Below are positions 49,855-62,860 of a stretch of DNA of 64,000 nucleotides, piece by piece. The translations under genes and the position numbers were made by a program. Each line of letters starts with the position of its first letter. Position 1 is the first letter of the stretch. Origin of the DNA: Diphasiastrum complanatum (lineage: Eukaryota > Streptophyta > Lycopodiopsida > Lycopodiales > Lycopodiaceae); contig CM055101.1 in NCBI GenBank assembly GCA_029204225.1, positions 35,581,648 to 35,645,647 of the forward strand, in the 5' to 3' direction. A model generated the notes under the pieces. The model was not told the DNA's origin. It saw nothing but the letters and a program-made list of their open reading frames with translations, and made no database searches.

Positions 49855-50067
49855 AATCAATGTTTCACGAATCGGCGATTTGAACAAGGAATCGCGGTTC
49901 AAATCGGAAACCTGTTCGAATCGGTTACCGTTTAATTTTTTTTTCAAATTGGCCCCAAAAGTGAAAAAATGTTCGAATCGGCTGATTCGAACCTGACCTG
50001 GCCGTTTCGGACAGGTCAAATCGCCGATTCAAACCGCCAATTCGAACAGGTCCATGAAACATTGATT
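49855..50067. mobile_element. Foldback/MITE-like element
   Basis: About 213 bp bounded by the 13-nt inverted repeats AATCAATGTTTCA (49855-49867) and TGAAACATTGATT (50055-50067). The arms continue imperfectly inward (CGAATCGGCGATTTGAAC against complements near 50010-50050) and hold many GTTCGAATCGG motifs. No coding capacity. Confidence 0.7.
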
Positions 50068-52141
50068 GTGTGTCCTCTTCTTTAGTTACAATCACAACAG
50101 ATAGAGGGATATTGGAAAATATGAAGTCTCCATAAGAGTGATGATGAAAATAAGTTGAATTGAGGCCAAATGTAAGCTAAGTTGAAGTGAGATAAATATT
50201 AATCTATCTACCTAGGAGCTACTATGTAGATAATCCATCTACCAAATGAGAGGCATTTTACCTATCTATAGTTGAATGTGAGGTTACGTGAGTTAGGGCT
50301 AGGAGCTTGATAAGAATAAGCAAGCTTATCCATATGGCAAGTCACAATTGATAAAACCAGGTGACCTTTCGTATTGCTAGAGGGCTCGAGAGGTCAAATC
50401 ACATGTCCTATTGACAAATAAGAGTAGATAAAGTGCTAGAGGCCCAATGCTCCATCTACTACAGCTCGTCCTCCTCAGAAAGACATTGTCCTCCTTATCT
50501 GTATAAGGTGAATGTTGTGGCTGAAGAATAAAAATTACATGGAGCGTATATTGAAAAAATGTATATAGTGGCATCAAAAGTATGAATAAATATCATTGAA
50601 CGGTTATTCCATAACAGTTGCAACTTGCCAAATTGTGTATCCCGAAGTATTGATTACAAAAATATGAAATATGTATGCTAACCTTGTGGATCAGACAACA
50701 ATCCAAGTGGATGAAAAAACTAGAAGATGGATTACCGTGAAGACCTAATGCATACACTATAATATCTTGCCTATTAGATTATCTAGGAATGCCACATAAA
50801 GGCAAAACAAGGAGGATGGGAACCAAGGCACGTAGAAAGGATTGTGCTACATGTAATAAGATCCCATGCCAATTTGATAGACCATGAGTGCTCCTAACTC
50901 CAAGTCAATTGTATAGAACTGGAGTAGCCATGAACAACAACAATAGGTAAGTTTGAAGATACATGTGGAGTCCTAGCTACCTATATGGACCATGCACACC
51001 TTACATTGCAAGAATAACCTGCTCCAAATATACCTATTGTATAGAAGTTGATAGTGCAAAGCATGCCCATGCCCATAATGTAGATTTCATGTGTCACTGA
51101 ACCAACTCCATGCATTAATAAAGAGCCAATTGTAGGAGTATAGAATTCAAGTGGCAATCCATCATAGATGTAGGCCACTCAAGAGGACTACATATACTTG
51201 GGCTCTATATGTTTTTGATGAGCCATAGAATCAGTGTCATGGGATAGGTTAATTTTATCATGTATCTTACATCTAACAAGAAATCATAGCTCATTATAGA
51301 TCAGCCATCTGATTAGGATGCTGCAGTACATGCATATGTAGAGTACTCACAACTTGTACATGAGGGGTAAATGTTATGCACACATATACCTCGGGCATAG
51401 CTACAATTATGTTCGTGGTTCTTATATATCCAAATGTTCCATTAGGACTATGCCAAGGTCTTCTTCACTATGATCAAGCAGATTCATCTCGTTACACATA
51501 GGAAGATCGAAAACAAATAATTAATGTAATGGTTGTGGTTTGTAGTATGTGCATACTTGCTCATATGGCTCATCATGCTGATCTGATGGCTGTTATTGAT
51601 TCGAAACACAATCTGTAACTCATGTAGAAAATTACATACCTTATATGTTTGTGTCCTATAGCTAGTTGCATATGATTGTCTCATATTGGCAATTGTTTAT
51701 CTCGAATTCTCTACAAGCCTTTGAATCTCAATTGACTTTGTGCTCATCCTCATACCGTTTCCTCTGTCAACTTCATGTCTTTCTCTAAACTATATATGCT
51801 TGACGCTCAATTCAGGTAGCTCATTAGGTAGGTGCCTCATAATGTGGATATTGAATTATAGCTTTTGAACTAGGATATGAGTGTTGTTGTGTCAACGATC
51901 ACAATGGTAGATGTTTGCAAGCACACGATAGCATTAAAATGCTCCCACAATAGCGACATAGAAGTAAGGAGAGGAAGCAAACCACCATAGCCAGACATTG
52001 TATTTCTGCTCGCATCATGACAAAAACCTAATTAGGGCTTGTCTCCAAATAAATCAGTTAACTAGTGTCCTTCAGACTAAACAAAAATGCCATAGGGACT
52101 AAACCTTGGTCATACTTTAAATTGAACATTGCATTCCAACA
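50068..52141. other. Non-coding AT-rich DNA
   Basis: About 2 kb within the presumed intron. No gene or clear repeat recognised. Confidence 0.45.
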
Positions 52142-52480
52142 CTATCCTTCAATGATCAATTTACAATCTATTATTTCTTGGAAAGGTGTCATCCCAGATT
52201 CCCATCCAAGCGTCACTGGAGCAGGTGTTTGAGCAGTTAGAGATGCGTATACCTTGGGCTGGGGAGTGAGGGAATAAGGGTCTGTGGTTTCAGGATTAGA
52301 TATAGATGCATTAGCAGCAGCAATCGCTTCAGTTGCAGGCTGCTGTACAGCGAGCGCAGCAAGCTGTGCCGCTGCCTGGGTGGCAGCTGTAACTGTAGGT
52401 TGTCCAGCATCCTGCGCTGGTTGCTGTGCTGCAGCAGGTGGGAGAGACGGGTCTTCGGGGAGGGAGGGGGAGCGTGAGCC
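52142..52480 (-). pseudogene. Ala/Gln-rich coding-like fragment, unrecognised
   Basis: A minus-strand frame ending at TAG 52142-52144 is open for about 110 codons. It reads QQPAQDAGQPTVTAATQ, then ISNPETTDPYSLTPQPKVY and TLGWESGMTPFQEIID. Composition resembles a disordered N-terminus next to a retroelement gag domain, but I cannot assign it. No start codon is evident. Confidence 0.35.
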
Positions 52481-52654
52481 CCCCCCACCTGTTTATATCT
52501 TGGCATGCATGAAGGGCCCACGATGGATCAGGGGGTGCATGATGGATCAGGGCACATCAGGCAGCTGGACAGCAGCAGTGCGCTAGTCAGAATGCAACAA
52601 CAGCAGCAGCTCGCTAGCGCGCCATCGCTGGGGCAGCGCGTGAGCAGGGCGCGC

Positions 52655-52656
<2 letters not shown>

Positions 52657-52724
<68 letters not shown>
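52657..52724. repeat. (GA)n microsatellite at the LINE-1 3' end
   Basis: An uninterrupted GA run (TC on the LINE sense strand) directly abutting the LINE 3' tail at 52725. Confidence 0.97.
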
Positions 52725-52727
<3 letters not shown>

Positions 52728-54299
52728 AGAATTAGAATTATTATTATTAACTTCTTTTGGTACCCAAAGGTACATAAGACAAAAGAGAGTACAATAGGTG
52801 AGGAGCATTGTCCCCATATGGACTTATTTACTAGTAGAAAAGAGAAGAAGACAAGAAACTAGCATATCTATCTCGCTATCTCTAAGAAGAAGAAATATCC
52901 AAGCTTGACCACCAGCTTGCGAGGGTACAATGCAAGAGCTTAACCACCTGCTCTGCGGAGGAGACTAGCTATGAGTAAGCTGAAAATAGTGAGTGATAGT
53001 AGAAGTGGAGCGTGCTCTGGATTGGCGAGAAGCCCGTGAAGATCTAGTGATCCTGGATCTAGCAGAAATATGTGAGACTTTCTGTGTCTTCGATCTCCGA
53101 GTGGGGACTTCAAAATCCAAAACGGTAATGTCCTCTCTGTCTTGCTTATGGAAAAACTGGGTAATATGAGCCTGGCCGTGATCCATATCTGTTGCAGGTA
53201 GAAGTGAAGCTCGTAGAGTATACATCTCTCTCAATAGAAGACCTACACATCTGGAGTCTGGATATTCGAGGAACGATCGCAACGTGAGAGGGGTATCTCT
53301 GTATAAACAATGGTAGCGCCCCCTAATCTCGTAATATACTGGACAACGAAAGATGGAATGGAACTCATCCTCCATCTCATGAAGAGAACAAAGCTGACAT
53401 ATCCTCTACAATCTGGGAGTGTCCGTGTATCTACCTGTCTCAATAGCTAGTTGATGAGAAGAAACTCGGAGCTGTCCCATACAGTATCGCAGACCAAAAG
53501 ATAATGGCTGTCTAAGATATGCTGGAAGGTTTGGGGTACCCGTAGTATCCAACCGTAGTAGATGTGTGCCATAGAAATGTATCTTGACCTTATCAGGGTC
53601 GGGCTGTGACCATATAGTGCGTATGTAGCTACGATAAATATGTTGTCTGATATAAGCATGAGTCCCGCTCGGAAGATCAAGTATAGATAAGCCCCAAGTC
53701 CGAAGAAGGGCTGAGACACTGCCAAACCAAGAATGCTTGGCCCCCTGTCCAGCAATGGTGCGTGATGAAGTGAGAGCAGCAACAATATATCTGGAAGTGT
53801 CTAACTCTGATATCTTGTGAAGAAAGGTAATGATCTGAAACATAGCACCGATAACCAGGGGGGGGGAAGCAAACTCCGCTAATATGATATCATGTGGCAC
53901 CGAGGGCTTAGCCCTAATCATCCTGCTAAGCATGAGAATCTGGATACGAGTAAGATCCCTCCAAGTATCACGTGATAAATCCGGACACCAAGTCTCAGCA
54001 GAGTATAAAACAACCGGGGAGACAGTGGAAAATAGTAAGCATCTGGTAGCAGGTTCCTGTACATAATATGTGGAGCAGAATCTCTCCATATGAACAAGAG
54101 AAGTGTGCCCCTTGCGGAGTCTGGTGAGGGCTGCCGGTCGAAATGTGAGTAGCGGACCAGAGAAAAGTACTCCCAAATAAGTGTAAGAGGTCACAATCTC
54201 AATCGGCAGCCCATCATAATAGAAGGTCACATCTCTCATATGCTGTCTATTGGTGTTGAACACCATAATCTTGGTCTTCTTAGTATTAACCGTCAATCC

Positions 54300-54301
<2 letters not shown>
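52725..54301 (-). mobile_element. 5'-truncated LINE between two (TC)n tracts (first LINE copy)
   Basis: A 1.58 kb minus-strand non-LTR element. One frame runs from 54301 to 52965 with a single TAG at 53406-53408. It encodes the end of RT (WGLTVNTKKTKIMVFN, YLGVLF), a thumb-like region and a C-terminal Cys/His finger (CQLC, then HSIFRC), and ends with TITHYFQLTHS. A 3' UTR of about 240 bp and a short AATTC/TAA-repeat tail follow. It begins exactly at one TC tract and ends at another. The single stop suggests a fairly recent insertion. Confidence 0.88.

Positions 54302-54362
<61 letters not shown>
54302..54362. repeat. (GA)n microsatellite at the LINE-1 5' junction
   Basis: An uninterrupted GA run directly abutting the truncated RT frame. 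Confidence 0.97.
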
Positions 54363-54363
<1 letters not shown>

Positions 54364-55045
54364 GTTCTACTTCATTAATTAGACAAACAAAAGAGATGTT
54401 AAATGGAGTACCCCCTATTAATCACCTCAAGCTAACAAGATAAGGAAAATAGCCTAATATAATAAATGGGCTCCTTGTGTCCAAGCTAAGTAAACTTAAT
54501 AATTAAATAAACTGCCCGAACCCCCAACTTAGTCATTGATTGTAGACACATTTTAAGAAAATAAATCTGCAATCACTTAGGATTTGCATGTTGAATGTTT
54601 TTTGCATTATCAAGGTTTTTGATGTGTTGTTCATGCTTAGTACATGGTGGTTATGGTATTTGGTACTTAGAAGCATTTGGAGGTATAAGCGTGATCCTTA
54701 AATAAGAAATTTCATAAGCATGGATGTTTTCTATTGGAATGAGAGCCATTATCTCACACAAAACAAACTCATTTTGTGTGGCATAACTTTTTATGGGTTG
54801 ACTAGCAAATCATGAAACCTTAACCATGCTAGATCTGCATTGGTGAGAATGGGGCTCCTTTAGTGAATTGATGGACCTAACAATCACTTTGTCTTTTCTC
54901 TACTAAGAATATGTTCTACTTGCATCATACAATTGCCAGTGTTTCAAATAGCACTATCTTTCTTCAAGCATGCATTGGTAAAAAGGATGGCTTTTTCTTG
55001 GTATAAGTAATTTTTCTACTCATGAAAAATTGTGTTAAAACACAG

Positions 55046-55289
55046 GGTGGTGAAGTAGCTCCAAAATCTGAATATGGAGCTGTTGACAACGATGAGGATG
55101 AAGAGGATCAATCACTTCTTTCCATAACTAGAACTCAATCAGATAGTTTGGAGGAGGATGATGACCAAATTTTGTGCTCAGGGGAGAAAATGGACAATCG
55201 TTCATTGGAAACTACACATGTCATTCAAAATGAATTGCATATTTCAATCGTAGATAAGATCGATACAGGAAATAAAGTGTTTATTTCAG
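55046..55289 (+). CDS. Internal exon of an unrecognised plus-strand gene
   Basis: The exon follows TTAAAACACAG and ends at TTTCAG|GTATTT. It is 244 nt, enters in phase 0 and leaves in phase 1. It encodes an acidic, Ser-rich product: GGEVAPKSEYGAVDNDEDEE, SITRTQSDSLEEDDDQ and a final GNKVFISG. Low complexity suggests a disordered region. Phase and strand agree with the exon at 48816-48938, so both may belong to one gene that continues beyond the window; no exon between them was found. The family is not recognised. Confidence 0.55.
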
Positions 55290-57952
55290 GTATTTATGAT
55301 GTTTATGCACGAATTTCCTTCGTCTTTCTTGTTCAGTCAAGTCTAGACTTGAAACATCGTAAGATAGAATGTGTATGTTAGTGAAGTGGAAATAATATGT
55401 TCATGTATGTTTTGTTCATGAGTAGGCACAAAGTCCTAGTAAAAATAACTTGCTACTCTCGTTTTAAGATGATTGAGCTACTATGTATCATATGTAGCAC
55501 AAAATATTTGATAGTTTCACTATGGGAAGCAATATGATTTGGAAACTTATCTTGCTTATCTAAGATCTCAATTATGAATTCTTTCTCACCAAAGTAACAC
55601 AACCTTTTTTTTTAACAAAAGATTTCCTTGAGGGTGTTTGTTACAAGTGCTATCTCTCTTTTGTTTGGCTAGAAGTGATCTTGTCAAAGCAAATGATATA
55701 TCTAGCTCTAATATTCACTAGGTGGGAAGCTGAAAATTTCCTTCCATTTATAAGATTCAAGAGTAAGTTTGTCCAACGACAAACTTGGTAAAGGTATTGA
55801 AGATGCGAGTGAAAAAAAAAACTTGTCAAATTATCTTTTAGAAATAGGGGGGTATGATAAGTTCTTATGTTAAAGCATTTCATCCTATGAAGACTTTTCA
55901 ACCTACACGTTGTAGGATATTGTGACTATATATCAATGAAGGTAATTAGGATTCATGGAAATAATATTAGACCACTATTGTGAGATTGAAGCCTAAGAAA
56001 TCTTCAAACTTTGCTCTGGTGAAGTGAAGGTCATGGATAATGAAAATAGTCATTCAACCTTTTCAAACTTATAGTTTTTTTCTTCTTTTTATTCAATTGA
56101 AGAGTCATTTTGAGTGATTAGATAATCAAACCTTGAAATTTGTGTTGTCATGTGCTGACTATTTGTAGCCATATCCTTGTGGCTAATAATGATAATGGTT
56201 GACTGTGAAAGTGCTAAAGAGAACTTAAAGCCTTGGGAGATCCTTTAAGGTGAGTTATCTAGCTTAAAGTCTTAGGGGATTCCTATTATGACTAATAATG
56301 TAGCCACAGCCCACATCTAACCAGTTATAGTAGTTTAGGTCGTGCTAAATGTGGAGAGTGTCATTCATTTGTCTAGACTCTAGTGTGAATTTTTGAGGTA
56401 TTTTGACATCTTTGAGAGCTTTCTTGTTGTCCTTGGTTCATGCACCATTGTTTCCACCTAAGTTGCATCGGAACGACGTTCCAGGACATTGGAACCAGGA
56501 AAAAGAACCATTTTTTTTACAGCCATTGTAACCCGAGTAGTAGGAGCAATAGTAGGGTTCTAAATTGAGGGAGTTCTATTGTACGCAACACATCAATGCC
56601 AAGTTAATGACTTCTTGTCATGCCTTCTCCGTGATACTGATACCAATTGCATGTTAAACACCTAGAGTGTTGAGGAAGGCGTGCTACCAGGAGACGAAAT
56701 CAAACCTCATGCGAATAAAGTTTTGTCACTTTGAAGTTTGGAATTTAGATCAAGCTTGCTTTAGTTGCCAATAATTGCTTGTTCCGTATGTGTTAAAGAG
56801 CATAGTACCTTGCATGATGTGGAACAAGGTATGACTTGGTAGAAGAGTTCCCAATATGACTCAAAGATTTGTCAGAACATCTTTAGGTGCATGGATACTA
56901 GTCCAATAGCCATAGAGTGTAGATGTAGAAGGGTTGCTCAATGTAGCATGCTATTCAATGCTTTGTATGATCAAAAAACGTAGCAAAGCAAACTTGGTTT
57001 TGATGAAACTACATGTATAATTTAGAATTCCTAATACCTAATATCTATCATTGTTTTTTGAACTTTCTAGGCCTTTTTTTTCTAAGACACCTAAATTGTT
57101 TTACAAAGAAAACCCATAAAACCCGTCCCGTTTTGGAATGACCTAAAATTCTTGAACGTTCCGGAACATGATCAGAACTCTACATTCCGGAACGTGATGC
57201 ACTATGATTTCCACATGAAACAATGTTGGCGCACTTCAATTTAAATCTAGATCTAGTGAATGGGATCGATTGTGCTTTTATTAGGTCCACTTCATGTTGT
57301 TTTGATAGTTTTTTGGATCATTGGTGAAGTGTCTTGAAATTTCTTGAATATCAATTAGTTCTTTTTAATTCTAATATGGATGCTAATGACTATGAAGCAA
57401 TGATGGGCTTAGAGCATCAAAAATCAGAGTTGAAGATAGGGTTTTTGTGATTTCTTGAGGCTTGTTGCATGTTGTTTGGTTTTTCAATTTTTTATGTTGA
57501 TCTATCCAGTTTTTGTCATGCTTTTCATTTTTTTTTGGGTAATTTTGATATACTAGAATTGCAGAGCTTGTTGTTGACTTCTATGGGGTATAGTTTGTTC
57601 CGAATTTGGCTGAGAATTGATCAAGTTATGATACATAATGTTCATGCCACTATTTTTTTGTGAATTTTGTAGTTTTTTTCTTCAAAGAAGTTTCTTGATG
57701 TTTGATTATGTGTGCGTTGAAGTCCAAGAAGCTTCAAAGTGACATTTTATGTATTTTAGAAAAGTTCTCAATCCTGCGTGTGTGCACTCTTTGTGTCCTC
57801 CTTTCTAGTTGTACTTTTGCTTAATTTAGTGCTTACATCTCAAGGGTGCTTTTGTCATTTATAATCAAAGCTTTGCTAGGACCAATGATATGTTCACCAT
57901 TTATTGAGTATAAGAAAAGACTTACCTTGGAAGACCCTTTCAAATTTTCCTT

Positions 57953-57956
<4 letters not shown>
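55290..57956. other. Presumed intron with GGAAC-type palindromes
   Basis: No coding signal. Short palindromes of the GGAACG/CGTTCC type occur near 56469-56500 and 57160-57200 and may mark the ends of a decayed foldback unit. Confidence 0.4.

Positions 57957-58026
<70 letters not shown>
57957..58026. repeat. (GA)n microsatellite at the second LINE 3' end
   Basis: An uninterrupted GA run abutting the LINE 3' end. Confidence 0.97.
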
Positions 58027-58029
<3 letters not shown>

Positions 58030-60240
58030 CAATACATACAAAGTAGGAGCAATGTCCATATGAGGACTTATTTCTAAACTATCTCTCTACCAAAAGTCAA
58101 CTAACACAACAATCTCTCTTCACGCAAAAAGGAGATGCAAGAGCTTAACCTTCCGCTTTGCTGAGGTACAGAATGCAAGCTTAACCACCAACTTTGCTGA
58201 GGCACCAACTAAAGAAGAAACAAATCACTGAGAGGCTGATATGAAGAAGTGAGTGATAAGCTGGGAGTTGCGCACTGGAGGCTGACGAGCGACTCGATAA
58301 GATGCTGAAGGCCGTTGTGAGGCTCTCACTGACGACGTCTCAGTCTGGTAGGTGGTGGCTGAGTCTTCACAGCCTTTTGCCGTGTCGGGATATCAATTTC
58401 ATCCTTTGATACATCCTCTCTATCCCTCTTCTATAAGAAATGTGTGATGAGAGTCTGACTATAAACATCATCTGCCTCCAATGGTAAAAGAGATGCTCGT
58501 AGCGTAAACATCTCTCTCAATAAGAGTCCCACAGTATATAGGACATCTGAAAATAAAATGTGACTCATCATAATAGAAAATATCGTACTGCATATGCTGC
58601 CTATTGGTGTTGAGAACGCCATGACCTTAGCCTTAGAAATATTTACCATCAAACCCCACTTCTGACAAAAACCATGTAAGACATCCAGGTGTCTCTGAAG
58701 CCCTTTGACTGAGGTATATAATAGGACAATATCATCAACATATAAGAGAATAGGTATGACAATATCTGCAAGAGGACAGCCATCACCACCCTCCTCTTTG
58801 ATACTCCGCTCGAGATCATCAATGTAAAGAGCAAAAAGTGTAGGCGAAAGGGGGCAACCCTGCTTCACACCAACTGTACTGTGAACCAAGTGAGAAAAAC
58901 CGTGCGGAAATCCACAAAGCAACAATAAACCCGTTGCTTCCTATGCTTAGCCTCCTCAATGATACATCTTAAGATAAAAAGCTGGTCCATAGTAGAATAT
59001 CCATTGAAACTTGCCTGTCCAAGAGCATGTAGTCCATCCGCTTCCGCTTTTGAACTAACAATAGATTGCATAATCGATCCAAAAAGCTTAGCCATGATGT
59101 GGCTAATCATAATGATGTGATAGTTTTCCACGTTCATTGGATCACCAACTTGAAGTATAGGATGTAAAAGGTTAGTGCACCAGGCAATAGGGAAACCAAA
59201 CATGACCGCCTGATTGAAGACATGAGAGATGTTAGGGGAAACTACATGAGCCACATCTTTAAGAAAATCAGCACTAAGTGAGTCAATATCTTCAGCTTTG
59301 TGACTTTGGACTCATTTGATAGCATCTTTAATTAAAGAAGGGGTAAACAGTGTAAAATTAGTAGGTCTTGATGAGAGATTGATAGGGGAGGAATCAACAA
59401 TGTAGAGACGTGTAGCATACTCCACCCAAGACTCGATAGCAATAGGAACAGTTGTGAAAGACTTCTTAGAGAAGATCTTCCAAAAATATGATGAAGAAGA
59501 TGAAATAAGAGCACCTATCAACTTCTAAACATTTTTCTGCAAGTATGCCCTCTTTTTTTTTTCTCACAAGTGTGCGGTTTATTTTATCCTTTTGAGCAAG
59601 TACTGTAGGAGAATAAAACCTGGCATGTACCACTTGCTTATGCGTAAGATAACACTCTGAATTATACCAATTATTATGCACACGTCTATGAGTAGAAATA
59701 AGCCTTATGGCAGCATGTCTTAAAGATTGTGAAAGGAACGTAGCCTGATGCTCAGCTGAGGATGAAAAGGGGAAGTCACAAAGGGGAGACATCAAAGATG
59801 AAGAGTAAGCAGAAGTGCCATGAGACGAAAACTTAATACGGGGACGAGTAGTACGTGGTGGTGGTATATTAGGCGGAGGGGTGACATGACCAATGGAAAA
59901 AGACAACATGGAATGGTCTGATAAGGTAGGTGGTAGGATATTAAACTCAGAGTCCTCATATGCTATGAGTGCTCGCAGTGAGGTGGGCGTGTCACGAAAG
60001 AGGCAATAGTATCTCCCTTGAATCTCATATACAAGCACCTTAAGATAAAATGCTTCTCAGACTCCACCTCACTCAAAGAGCATAAATGGCATATCCGCTC
60101 CTCTCTCAAAATGCCATGGAACATCCCAGTCTCAATATCCAACTGATTTGATGATACACGGAGTTGACCCAATGTGAATATGAGGCTGTGTGATAATCCT
60201 GAGTCCAAGTACCGTGGCAAAACTGCGAACCCTGATATGT
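58027..60240 (-). mobile_element. Rearranged second LINE copy
   Basis: Same family as the copy at 52.7-54.3 kb, in several frames on the minus strand. In sense order: a C-terminal block with a Cys/His finger (60220-59960; CHLCSLSEVESEKHFILRC), then the endonuclease end and RT start (59950-59466; LPPTLSDHSMLSF), RT fingers (59254-58865; ILQVGDPMNVENYHIIMIS, YCCFVDFRTVF), RT palm (58925-58431; GVKQGCPLSPTLFALYIDDL, ILLYVDDIVLLY), then the far C-terminus (GLLLREMFTLRASLLP). The finger block is out of place, so two truncated copies or a rearrangement are joined. Not functional. Confidence 0.88.
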
Positions 60241-60259
60241 CTAACTCATTGAAATAGCC

Positions 60260-61243
60260 TGATAATAGTCGGGATTATTCTACTATCGGGAGTGATTCAT
60301 CCGAATAATCGATCTTTAATCTACATCCATTCATTCATTTATTCAGTTCTGCAGTTTTATTCGTGTTTCTACACAGTCTGCAGAAATACTGGGGAATCTC
60401 TCAGTAGGTGGCTTCGACAACGACAACGAACTATCGGAGGAGTCGAAGGATGATAGTTACTACATTCGTCTGATATGAAGCTTGCGACTTTCCCTAACTA
60501 CTTTGCAAGTAAATGTCCGGGAAGGCCTAACTGGATGGATGACAACGCATTACGGCTAGCTACCAATTGCGACCTACGACCTAATTAAGCTGACCAAATT
60601 GGATAAGCTTAAATTGCTTTAGTATAAATAGCTGATCATTAGAGAAGGAAAAACAGAGAGAAAAGAGGTGAATAACAGAGGAGAAGAGAACTTCTATTTC
60701 TATGAGAAGACTCACAGAGCTCCATTAGTGTTCTGTTTTGAGTATTGCTATTTAGCGCTTACTGCGTATTAGCAGAAGCGCAGCAGACAGAGTTATCAGT
60801 TACTCAAAGATAGTTTAGAGTACGCGATTGCATCCGCTATTGTTTTGTGCTCTCATCTTCTGATTTTGTACGTACTACCTACTGAATCAATCCATCTTCT
60901 TATTGCATTCAATATTATGTCAGAATGTATGCATCTCTCTCTCTCTGTAGTTATCAGTAACTGATAGATCTCTTATTGTTTAGTCTGATTTTTCGAATGC
61001 TTCAATACTGCAATATTCTATACATCACTTCACTGTGTAACTGTTTGGCTATGAAATCACTTTAGCGCTAATGATTCAAAGTCAGCTGCTAAAAGATCAG
61101 ATGTGATGATTGTCATAATAGCTTTGTTTAATTTATGATAGGCATAGTCATGCATAAGGAAGAAGGATCATTCCGCTGCGCTCGATAGTTCATCTTTCAA
61201 TTTTGACTTAATTACTATCGAATCCTCTTTCCTTCTTCCAACA
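60260..61243 (+). repeat. 5' LTR of copia element F (start approximate)
   Basis: The LTR ends CTTCCAACA directly before an iMet primer site. A TATAAATA box at 60623-60630 fits the LTR promoter. The start near 60260 (TGATAATAGTCGGG) is a best guess since no 3' LTR is in the window. Confidence 0.55.
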
Positions 61244-61255
61244 TGGTATCAGAGC
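61244..61255 (+). other. Primer binding site of copia F
   Basis: TGGTATCAGAGC directly follows the LTR end. Related TGGTATCAGA motifs recur near 61278 and 61322. Confidence 0.85.
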
Positions 61256-61423
61256 GTTATTATTCGATACTTTTCATGGTATCAGAACTCTATTATTAGA
61301 TACTCTTCATAGTATCAGAGCGTGGTATCAAATTTCAGTATCAAATAATTGATTTCCAATTTTAGCGTTACACAATATCATTTCATTCTTAAGTCATCGA
61401 TTTGTTGACAGACTAATGTCCAG

Positions 61424-62860
61424 ATGGATTCTCAAAACAAAGCCGGTCTCATAGCAGACAAGTTGAATGGATCCAATTTCTACCTATGGAAATTCAAGTT
61501 GAAGACCTTGCTAATCACCAACGAGTTGTGGGATGTTGTCACATGTATTGATTGAAGCTTGAAGACGACATAGTCGACTGTAAATGGAAATCGAAGGATG
61601 GTAAAGCTTTCGCGCTTATCATTCTCAATATATCAGACACTCAGATTGGCCACATATTTGAAGCTCAAACTTCGAAAGAAGTATGGGACATCCTGAGTGA
61701 GGGACGTGATTTCTAAGTTGCATCTCAGAAGAAAATTCTTCACACTCAAGATGTCGAATGGTGATTCACTTCAGAATCACGTTAACTAGTTTAAGAATCT
61801 CTTGCAGCAGATGGCAGCCGTCGGATCAACCATCGACGATCAAGACGCAATTATGACTTTGCTATCGAGCCTGACTTCTACATATGAAAACTGGGTGATG
61901 ATCATATTGACACACTCAGATGTAACTCTCACTAGAGTTATCACGTGTTGCTGCAAGAAGACAATCGAAGAAGTCAAGACACCTCTTCTACTTCATCATC
62001 TCATGCTCTATATGTCAACAAAGGCTCGAAACGACAGAAGAAAAGCTCTAAGCATTCCGCATCGAATCAGAAGCCGACACAGAGTCAAGAGCAATTATCG
62101 ACTCCACAGTCGAAAAAGAAGATGTTCTGTAAGTTTTGCAAATGCACTAATCATGAGATCCAGGATTGCAGGATACTAGAAGCAAAGAATGCCAACAAGC
62201 AACCAGATCAACAGGCGAATGTAGTCGCAATATCATCTCAGTCTCCTACAATCGACATGGAAGGAACGATAAGGTTAAAGACCAAAAGGTGCAAGTCGAT
62301 AATTCTTGGTTTCTAGATTCTGGAGCTACTCAACATATGACCAGTCATTGTGAGCATTTTCACTCCTATACGCCTTACAGTACAAAGAAATTCGTTCATC
62401 TTGGCGACGATAGTACACATACTATCGAAGGTGAAGGCACTGTAAGATTGAAGTTCCAACATGATCAATTCAAACTACTATCAAATGTTTTGTATGTACC
62501 TAAACTATCTACAAACTTGTTATCGGTAAGTAGAATCACTGATTTAGGTCATAGTTTGAGTTGGAGTCTGATCAATGTTGAATTATCGATAGGACAAGTA
62601 AGATCCTCGCACTCGGCAAGAGGCATGGATACTTATATAGACTGACTCATTGTTATTCTGACACAAGTCAAGCCTTGAAAATCTCAGTTCTTGTCAATAA
62701 AGCATTACTTTGGCATTATAGATTAGGACACTTGAATCATACATCTGTGTCGAACATGTCCAGACAATCCCTAGCACTTGATCTCGACTATCCAACCGAC
62801 AAAGTTGATCTCCATGTCTCTCATAGTTGCATCATTGGAAAACAGACTAGGATCTTGTGA
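61424..62860 (+). pseudogene. Copia F gag, protease and GAG-pre-integrase, truncated
   Basis: Gag starts at ATG 61424 (DKLNGSNFYLWKFKLKTLL) and soon meets a TGA. Further gag (TLLSSLTSTYENWV), a CCHC knuckle (CKFCKCTNHEIQDC) near 62130 and a protease motif (WFLDSGATQHMTSH) near 62320 follow in other frames. Then come LSNVLYVPKLSTNLLSVS and LWHYRLGHLNHTSVSN at 62675-62860. It is cut off at about 62860, before integrase, by sequence leading into copia G. Confidence 0.88.
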
